64,000 nt of DNA from Batkoa obscura. Taxonomy: Eukaryota > Entomophthoromycota > Entomophthoromycetes > Entomophthorales > Batkoaceae. Made by a program: the position numbers and the translations under genes. Below are positions 56,159-64,000 of this stretch, piece after piece. Under the pieces are notes generated by a model. It worked only from the letters and a program-made list of their open reading frames with translations, was not told the origin of the DNA and did not search any database. The stretch spans positions 1,798,001-1,862,000 of the forward strand of contig JASVEC010000004.1 in NCBI GenBank assembly GCA_030770535.1. Reading direction: 5' to 3'. Numbering within the stretch: position 1 is the stretch's first letter; each line of letters opens with the position of its first letter.

Positions 56159-57377
56159 TTATTTAGTTTTATCTTTTAAATTCTTACTGTTATTTTGTTT
56201 TTCATAATAGCGTATCAGTGAATAACAACCAGAACCTATTATAACTATACTTATTCCAACCCCATTCTAATAAAAAATTAGTTATAATTATAAAAGGGAA
56301 AAATATGGAAATAGACTTACAACAAAATTAATAGGATTCTTAAATATGTAAGCAGCTAATAATGTTTGCACAGCAGCCTAATTAAATTATTAGTAATCTT
56401 ATAATAATCATAAGTATAGGTATAGGTATATAGCTTACTTTAGCAGTACCAGAGATACAATTAGACAAAGGGGAGGTAAATTTGATTTGTAAAAAGATAG
56501 CATAATTAATTAAAAACCCAAAGATAGCAGTAATTGACATAATCAACCAAAAATTAGTATTATGAATATACTCAAATTGAAGGATTTGATTGTATTCCCC
56601 ACTAATAAAAATTGTCGGCAATAATAATGTTATAGATATTAATGTGTTGTAGAACAATAATAGCCTAAATAAATAGTATTAATATTTAAGGTCCATTATT
56701 AGTTAGATGTAAATTAAAAAATATTACCATTCATCCCCTTGAACAACTACTAATACTTTTTTAACCATAATAGAATAAGTAGATACAAATATAGAAGAAA
56801 GAATACCAGCAATTAAACCAATCCAAGAAAATTTAATTTCACTTACACTACCTAAAACAAAACCAGCAAATACAAAGATGCAAGAATAAATGATTTTTGA
56901 ATTGATTTTTTCATTCAAAAATAAAAAGGAAAATAATAAATTAAATATAATTGTCAGAGAACGTGCTACCTATATAATAATAATCAATTTGTGTTTTTTC
57001 CATATCTTGATCTCTTTTACTTGATAAAAAGTAACTTCAACATAGTTTAAACATAAGTTATTGAATAACAGCATCCCGAGGTAAATCAATGATAGGGGCA
57101 AGATCTTTTTTAAAATACTACGTTGAAACTCAAATTTTATGCTGTTTGAATTATTATATAAATTAAGTTATAATAATGTGGATATTAGAAACTACCTTCT
57201 ATTCTTCAAAACCAAACATATTAATGCCAAACTTACGATTAATTGAAACCAAGTTACAAATAAAATGTATGGAAATAAATATTTTCCATTAAATATAAAC
57301 TTATTTAAAAATACTAAAGATAATGAAGTAATCCAATAGAAACTTATTATACCCAATGTCTTTGTTTCTAACGCCAT
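56159..57377 (-). CDS. GDP-fucose-transporter-like (SLC35C1-type) nucleotide-sugar transporter
   Basis: About 320 residues in six exons on the minus strand, start at 57377, stop at 56159; frames close throughout. Transmembrane segments include IISFYWITSLSLVFLNKF, ILPLSLIYLGMLLFNNLCL, YQVARSLTIIFNLLFSFLFL, FAGFVLGSVSEIKFSWIGLI, and near the C-terminus FLQIKFTSPLSNCISGTAK with AAVQTLLAAYIF. The QIKFTSPL..SGTAK block is a hallmark of SLC35C1 Golgi GDP-fucose transporters; the wider drug/metabolite transporter superfamily includes close relatives, so the substrate is inferred. Its stop lies 54 bp from that of CDC123 (tail to tail). Confidence 0.8.
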
Positions 57378-57842
57378 CCTTTTATTATATTATACAGGTA
57401 ATAAAATAATTTTTGATTTAATTTTTTAGATTTTTTATTTTTGAATTTACTTTTTAACCAATCATTTTGCTTCTGTTGACTAATTTTTTTGAGTTTTCTT
57501 TTTAAAAATTGAATTTTAAACATTTTTGATAAACTTATCTCTATTAATTTAGATTGATCTTTTTATTTTAATAACTATTGTCAAAGACTTTTAATAATTA
57601 TTAATAATAATCTTTATAAGTTTTTATCAGTTATTTATACAAGTTTTCATTATTAAATATTAATAATATAATATGGGAATGTCCAAATTGGTTTCAGAAT
57701 TTAATTAGAAATTAATCCCAATTTAAGTTTTAAATGTAAGTCTTTAATGTATGATTAGTTAAATTTAAAAAGCTTAAAATTAAATATAGAAATTTAACTT
57801 AAAAGACTTATTTTATCTATTTTATTTTTTAAATTATATGTT

Positions 57843-58198
57843 TGTGAAAGTTGGTACTCAGTGATTGGAGTTAAAAGCAGTTCTACTTAATCAACTGTCC
57901 ATGAGTCAAAAGGTCTTAGTTTATGTAACTAAGATAGACTTAAATTAGTAGGAATAGTGCCCAATAAGCTACGAACTATATAAAATAAATAGAATAGAAG
58001 ATACTACTGTAAAATCTACGTAAAATACTATAAGACTTAGTGGCTTTATTAAAAGTACAATATTAAGGAACAATTCAATTAAAAAGCCTCGAACTATTAT
58101 GTTGAAGAATCTCTTTTATACTCCAATTAGTTTTGCAAACAAGTTAAGTGATTATTATGCGATAATCAATCATAGAGCTGATGAAGCGATATTTCACA
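57843..58198 (-). mobile_element. Solo LTR shared with transposon copy 1
   Basis: A fossil LTR, tgtgaaag to atttcaca, with the same position and flanks (atgtt/gtgtt) as 8485-8839. It was therefore carried along by transposition. Confidence 0.8.
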
Positions 58199-58439
58199 GT
58201 GTTTTGTATTTTTTTATTAAATATTTAATAGATATATAATATATAAATATACAATTATTTGGCTTTATTTCTTATTAAAATAAAAACAAAATCCAAGCTT
58301 TTATAACTAAACTTCAAAATGGAATTTCTAAAAATTTTAATACAATAGGGAGAAGCACATTATATAAACATTGTAATTCATTTACATTAATTTTAACAAT
58401 TATTCATAATAACTTAAAGTTTACGAAATTTTATAATAA

Positions 58440-59995
58440 AACAAAAAAAATTATTAAAATTTACTATTGATAATAATAAACTTAATCAAGCAATATATAA
58501 AACTAATGCTTTAAAGGAAACAGGAAATAGAGACCAATAAGTAGCATTATTATCAGCTATAGCTTTAGTATATTTTTTTGATAAATGTAAAAGTTTTGGG
58601 TTTAATATAAGTAGAAATCAATGTAATTATTCAAAAATAGCTAATAATAATAAAATATCAACGTTACAACCTATTATTAAAAAAATTAAAAAAATTAAAG
58701 ATGAGCAAATTAAAATTATTATATAATATTTACTTAATGATTCAACTATTTCATTCAGATTTAATAAAAAAAATAGCGATAATAAATATTTGTTAGATAA
58801 TATATATATATATATATTAAATAAAAGTAGAAGAATGACATACAGTAAATATTTTAATGATTTAAAAGATAAACCAGTAGCTAGGTCAACATTTTTAAAT
58901 ATATACCAAATAATTTTAAAAATCCAGTAAGAAAAACAGATCCATGTAATATATATGTCTAATATATAATTTAAAAAAGTTATTTGAAAATAAAATAAAT
59001 ATATCGACAAAAAATAAAGCAGAGATAGAAGAATCTTTTAATAAAGAAAAAAGATTATATAAAATACATGAATTTTGTGTTGATACTCAAAAAAACATAT
59101 TTAATGAAACTACTAAAAAATTAAATAATAGAAGTTGTATAATAATTTTAGACTTTAAACAAAATATGGAAATAGGAACAAGACCAGATCCAATAAGTTT
59201 AGATCATTATAATAAACAAGCTATATCAGTATTAGGGTTTGGCGTTTTATATTTAAAAAATGATAAAACAATAAGCAAAGTTTATTTTGATTATTTGTTT
59301 GAAATATCAAATCATGATTCAATATATGCAGGAGACTGTTTAGTTAATTTAATATCTAAAGAGTTTTTACATTATATATTTGAAGAAATTTATAAAATAA
59401 ATAGTAGTTTAAATATTCATCTTAATTTTTTTGCTGAGCATCATGGAAAAAGTATAGTTGACGGACTTTTTGGAAATCTTTCACAGTGGAAAAATAGTCT
59501 TGAAGCATTAGGTAAAATAGAAGATATTGATTAATTGATTTCAAAATTTGTGATTTTTATTTGTGAATATGGGGGTGTTTTTTTTGGCTTCATCACTTTT
59601 TCCGTTTCCTAAGTGCTATTTGAGTGAAAAATTGTTAGTAAAATTCTTAAACAAAAAAATACATTCCCATATAATAGAATTAATAACGCAACTGTTAATA
59701 ATGGGAAAACAAATATAATTTTTAAAAAGTATGAAAGAAACAAAGATATAATAAAAATAATAAAAATACAAGGTATTAAAAAGTGTTTACATTTTATTAA
59801 ACGTGGTAATAAACTACACTGTTATCCAGTATCTGATAGATCAAAAAGAAGCGATATAATTCCAATTAAAATTATAGGGTCTATAGAGAATAGAAAAATT
59901 AAAAGATCAACTCCAGCTTATCTTACAAAAATAACTGAAAATTTAAAAGTTTCAATATTTAGTAAGCAAGTAAGCAAGTAAGTAGCTTATTAGAT
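58440..59995 (+). pseudogene. Transposase of the DNA transposon, copy 2
   Basis: Fragments in order: TSTLQPII-like N-terminal part, RRMTYSKYFNDLKDKPVARS (lost in copy 1), NFKNPVRKTDPCNIYV, then an open stretch through ILDFKQNMEIGTRPDP and FFAEHHGKSIVDGLFG to 59534, where a stop (in LISKF of copy 1) ends it. A MITE follows at 59570, and a C-terminal part with KRSTPAYLTKITENLK near 59,900. It lacks the same internal segment between DCLVNLIS and KEFLHYIF as copy 1. Non-functional. Confidence 0.65.
59570..59669 (-). mobile_element. MITE copy with identifiable empty site
   Basis: 100 bp, tgggggtgtttttttt to acattccca, flanked by TA at 59568-59569 and 59670-59671. Copy 1 of the transposon has the unoccupied site near 10,467 (gaacataatag), which proves insertion with TA duplication. 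Confidence 0.9.
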
Positions 59996-60537
59996 GATAG
60001 AAATCAATTATTAAATGTTAATAAATAGTTAAAAGAGCAAGTAACTGTAATAATAAGTAAAAACTATTATTATACTGCTTGTATTATATAAAAGTAGTTA
60101 GTTATAGTTCTAAGGTTAACCACTCCCTCCTATGCAGCTGTTTATTAACTTAGTGATATATTAATAATGTAATTATAACATTAAAATAATTTGTTTATTT
60201 GATACCAGATCTGCAATGTTGGCTATAAAGCAGTCAATAATAAATATTGCTTAATGAGGTTCTATAGAAATATGCTTTTATTTACATATTACAACTTTGA
60301 TTAATATAAATATATAGGTCATATTAGTAAAAGCTTTGCTAATATTGGAATTTCTATTGAATTTAGTAAAAATTCCGCTAACTTACAATATAAATTATGT
60401 CAAAATAATTTAAAGCTGTGTTGGGAGTACTTTTGGCTTTTAATAAAGAATTTATTTTATAGAATTTTAAGCAAAGTTTTAAAATATAAAATATTTAAAA
60501 ATTGGATAAAAAAATGAAACTAATTTAGACATCCTCA

Positions 60538-61585
60538 CTGTTCATTCTGTTTTGAACTTTAAAATAGTACTGCTCATTTTGGATAAGGATTAAAGTAAAA
60601 AACATCTAAAGATAGTCCAAGTATTTGAAATAATCAGATATAATAAATTATTGACTTAATGGTTTACTACAATACTAATGCGATAAATATAAAAATATTT
60701 GATTTTTTTACTAATCTATATCTATATATTATTGATTCGGTTTTTGAAAAAATCACCTGTAATCTTAACTTTAATGTTTCTGTCATAAATATATGACTAT
60801 AAAAAATAAGATACTTAACAGAATGTAGTACTTGATATCCTTTAATTTTCCTATAGTTTATATTATAAAATATTTACAAAAAAATATAAAGGCAAGAAAT
60901 AAACAATATTTCCTTACAATTCATTATTACATAAAATCAGTATATTATTCAAATTAATTTTTTATTTGATTTATTTGATTTATTTGATTTTTATTTATGC
61001 ATTTTTACCAAAGCTCATTAAACAATTAAGTATTTATCGCGAAAAAAAGCTAAAAGCTATATTACTGTAAATTATTGTATTGAAAGTTTTTAATATTTTA
61101 TTATTAATACATATGATAACACTATAATATATATTTTATCATTAAATTAATGTTTCGAAAACTTTGTTAGTGATTTATAAACCAATTAAACGCCATTAAT
61201 TAAGTTGAAATATTTTGAAATTTCAGTTAAATTTGATATTTATTAAAACGATAAATACTGAAATATACATTTAATAAAGTATAATAATATGAATCCAAAA
61301 ATTATTTAATAATATAACAATTTAAATATAATATAACATTACTAACTAAATTTATTAATAATACTAAAATTTCGATCATCAATTTATAATCCAATGAATT
61401 GCCATGAATTGACTTAATTAAGCGATTTTATTTGTAAAGCGAAATTTAGCAGAATTAAACATAAAATTCTGAGTTTACCAGCGAATAATGGGAAGCTGCA
61501 ATTTAAGATAATGAATAAGTTAAAAGCATCTTCCTCTTCGCGTTTGCGTCCATAAAGTTCCTAAACCAAAACAAACAACTTCACT
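60538..61585. other. AT-rich intergenic region
   Basis: No feature supported before the eS1 gene. A short repeat of ttatttgatt occurs near 60,963-60,990. Confidence 0.45.
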
Positions 61586-62665
61586 ATGGCTGTAGGAAAA
61601 AATAAGTATGTAATTGAAAAGAGAAATAGAAATAAAGATAGAAATAGAATTGAATTGGAATTGGAATTTATAAATTCAAAGACAAAATTGCTTACATTTT
61701 AATTAACTAGGCGTCTTTCAAAAGGAAAAAAGGGTCTCAAGAAGAAAGTGTAAGTCATTCATCCATCTAAAATCCTATTATAATCGTGTCGAAAAATCGA
61801 AATTAAAGGATATATCAAGATGAAAATAAATTAAATTCAATTATAATAGTGTTGATCCATTCACCCGTAAAGATTGGTATGATGTTAAAGCTCCATCCAT
61901 CTTCAAATTCCGTAATGTTGGTAAAACCCTTGTTAACCGTTCCCAAGGAATGAGTAAGATTCAATTTGGTTTTTATTTCATTTTTTTTAAAACAATATTA
62001 GAGAATGCCAATGACTCCCTCAAGGGTCGTGTATTCGAAGTTTCCGTTGGTGATCTTAACAAAGAAGAAGAAAATGCTTTCCGTAAGATTAAACTTAGAT
62101 GTGAAGAAGTTAACGGAAAGAACCTCCTTACCACTTTCCATGGTATGGATTTTACTTCTGATAAAATCCGCTCTCTTGTTAAGAAATGGCAGGTAAAACT
62201 TAATCAAACTATTGCTGGACTTTTTTCTAAAAATAGAAATAGACTCTTATTGAAGCTTTCGTTGATGTTAAGACCACCGATGGCTATTTAGTTCGTCTCT
62301 TTGCTATTGCTTTCACCAAGAGACGTACCAACCAAGTTAAGAAGACTACTTATGCTCAAGCTTCTCAAGTCCGTTCCATCCGTAAAAAGATGTTCGAGAT
62401 TATGACTCAAGAAGCTTCCAGCTGTGATATTAAGTCTCTTTTCCAAAAATTTGCCCCAGAATCTATTGGACTTGCTATTACCAAAGCTTGTGAACCAATC
62501 TTCCCACTTCAAAATGTTTACGTTCGTAAAGCTAAGATCCTCAAGTCTCCAAAAGTTGATTATACCAAACTTATGGAACTTCACGGTGAAGCTGCTGGTG
62601 ATGATTCAGGTAACAAAGTTGCTCGTGCTGAATTCAAAGAACCAGAAATTCAAGAATCTGTTTAA
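61586..62665 (+). CDS. RPS1: 40S ribosomal protein eS1 (RPS1/RPS3A)
   Basis: Five exons, starting 61586-61605 (MAVGKNK) and 61711-61749, with introns of about 40-105 nt. The protein begins [20 protein letters not shown], then [80 protein letters not shown], and [20 protein letters not shown], in full agreement with eS1, a core small-subunit protein near the mRNA exit. The short first exon ending soon after the ATG is usual for fungal ribosomal genes. Third positions are richer in C than in neighbouring genes, as expected for high expression. Confidence 0.96.
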
Positions 62666-64000
62666 ATCAATCTCTTGAGGGAATAAAAAAAGGAGTTAAT
62701 TTATAATTAAAAGCTCTTACTAATTGGATAAATGGGATAGATTTTGGTAATTAAATTTTTTGATAGTCAATATTTAGCTTTAAAATTTAAAGCACTATAT
62801 TTTTATAGCATTTTAGGTAGATAGTTTTGATAGTATGATTAAGGATATACTTCACTAAAGCCTATTGAATACTATTTTTTATTAACTTTTTAGGAGGGTG
62901 AATTTAGTAATAAAAACAAGAATAGTATATTTAAAAGGATAAGTTGATTAAGAAACTTAATTTAATGGATATGATTGTGTTATTTTAGATTTAATATCAA
63001 CAACTCTTGATACAGCCAAAGCTTCAAATCGGATCACTTTATAAATATTAGGATAGCATTTTATGATACTATTTATTAGATGTATTGGAATTTGATTAGT
63101 GATATAACCGAACTTAATTTACTATTTTGACCACTGTAACATATTCTACCTATAATTATGAAATTAGTTAAATCATTTAGCTTATGATACTATATATCAA
63201 ATTCAAGGCATCCGACAATGATTAATGAGTTTAATAAATATCGTTTATGTTGAGCTAAAATAAAAATAAAAAAATTCTTATAGGATTGGCTATCAGTGAA
63301 AAGATTGATATATAATAGTGAGCAATTGATTAATTTCAAGAGTGACTTGCATATTGTAATACTTTCAAAGTTGAAACAAGTTGGGTCAATTTTTATATTA
63401 ACTTGTGGTAATATAATACTTAAACTTATTTAAATAATATTATAATAAAACGGAAACAAGATCATTAAAAGCAACTTGAGTTCTTTATAAATACTGTTTT
63501 GTTACAATTTAAATTTAATTTAAGAGTTAACTTGCCCGTGGGAGTTTATTTTTCTCAGTAATATTTTTCATTTTTTAAGTCTAGGATTTGAGAGAGTTAC
63601 TAGAGAAATTCTATTATAGTAAAAAGTTATAGTATAAAAATGCTTTGCCTCAATATTCAACTACTAACTTATTAAACATTATATTGAGTAGAAAAGGGAC
63701 ATGATATTATTATAAAATGGGCATTTTGGCATATTTTTTAATTGATTTTTTAGTTTCATTTTTTAAAAACTAAATAAAAATATTTTAGTGTTACAATATT
63801 TTATTTCAATAATATTACATAAAATAATAAAATAATTAATTTTTTTTTAGATAAAAAAGGCATAAAAACAAATAAAAATAAAAATAAAAATAAAAATAAA
63901 ATAAAAAATAATAAGGTTTTTATAATTGTAAACAGCAAATACTCAGATTTTTAATTTACCATTTTTTAAATTGCATTTAAGAAAAACATCACCATATATA
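62666..64000. other. AT-rich intergenic region to the window end
   Basis: No gene seen. A simple repeat (aaaaat)n lies near 63,867-63,903. A degenerate MITE-like stretch occurs near 63,540-63,640, and the last bases (gaaaaacatcaccatata) resemble a MITE end cut by the window edge. Confidence 0.45.

Larger units (their letters stand above)
57674..60537 (+). mobile_element. DDE DNA transposon, copy 2
   Basis: Ends tgggaatgtccaaattgg and its diverged complement (..gacatcctca). TA precedes the left end. Same plan as copy 1 (8314-18892) but 2.9 kb, since the gypsy element and the second LTR fragment are absent. It contains the shared solo LTR (57843-58198) and its own MITE (59570-59669). Ends and coding part are more decayed than in copy 1. 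Confidence 0.8.

Noticed and set aside
58627-59010. A hydrophobic 127-codon minus-strand frame (YILDIYITWICFSYW)
   Set aside because: Antisense to the transposase of DNA transposon copy 2; AT-rich antisense codons mimic membrane segments.

Overview
The window comes from an AT-rich eukaryotic genome (roughly three quarters A+T by eye) with short spliceosomal introns of about 40-60 nt (GT..AG, sometimes with a TACTAAT-like branch site). A Zn2Cys6 transcription factor, an MVP1/SNX8 sorting nexin and single-exon secreted proteins point to a fungus. The composition together with a rhodopsin-like 7TM receptor, an Hv1-like voltage sensor and F-box relics makes me infer an early-diverging lineage, possibly Entomophthoromycotina (Conidiobolus-like). 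That placement is inference.

Layout. 1-5,070: an edge-truncated carboxypeptidase Q-like M28 peptidase, an Hv1-like voltage-sensor gene and an F-box pseudogene. 5,800-7,900: first members of a secreted family that I assign to the I78 protease-inhibitor fold. 8,217-18,943: a nest of mobile elements, in which a MITE is split by a DDE DNA transposon carrying solo LTRs and a complete-looking, very young Ty3/gypsy element. 19,796-21,106: a secreted 11-residue-repeat protein with dibasic sites (Kex2-processed-repeat type); an inverted paralogue lies at 41,679-42,560. 24,439-31,621: two intron-rich housekeeping genes, MVP1/SNX8 and RAD26/CSB. 32,000-49,340: I78-like genes and relics mixed with MITEs, a 7TM receptor and a P450 pseudogene. 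49,736-57,377: Zn2Cys6 factor, two convergent cysteine-rich secreted paralogues, an I78-like relic, then CDC123 tail to tail with a GDP-fucose-transporter-like gene. 57,674-60,537: a second copy of the DNA transposon, without the gypsy insertion. 61,586-62,665: ribosomal protein eS1.

The most notable content is the secreted, fast-evolving part. There are eleven I78-like loci: four intact, one recent 310-bp partial duplicate, six decayed. Their last exon encodes the inhibitor core as a 45-residue cassette that has the same length in every copy where it can be read through. Alongside are the repeat-peptide precursors and the paired ten-cysteine proteins. About fifteen copies of a ~100-bp TA-flanked MITE lie within or between these genes, and comparison of the two transposon copies gives filled and empty sites for one MITE and for the gypsy element. 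Exon boundaries and identities were read by eye; no database search was possible.
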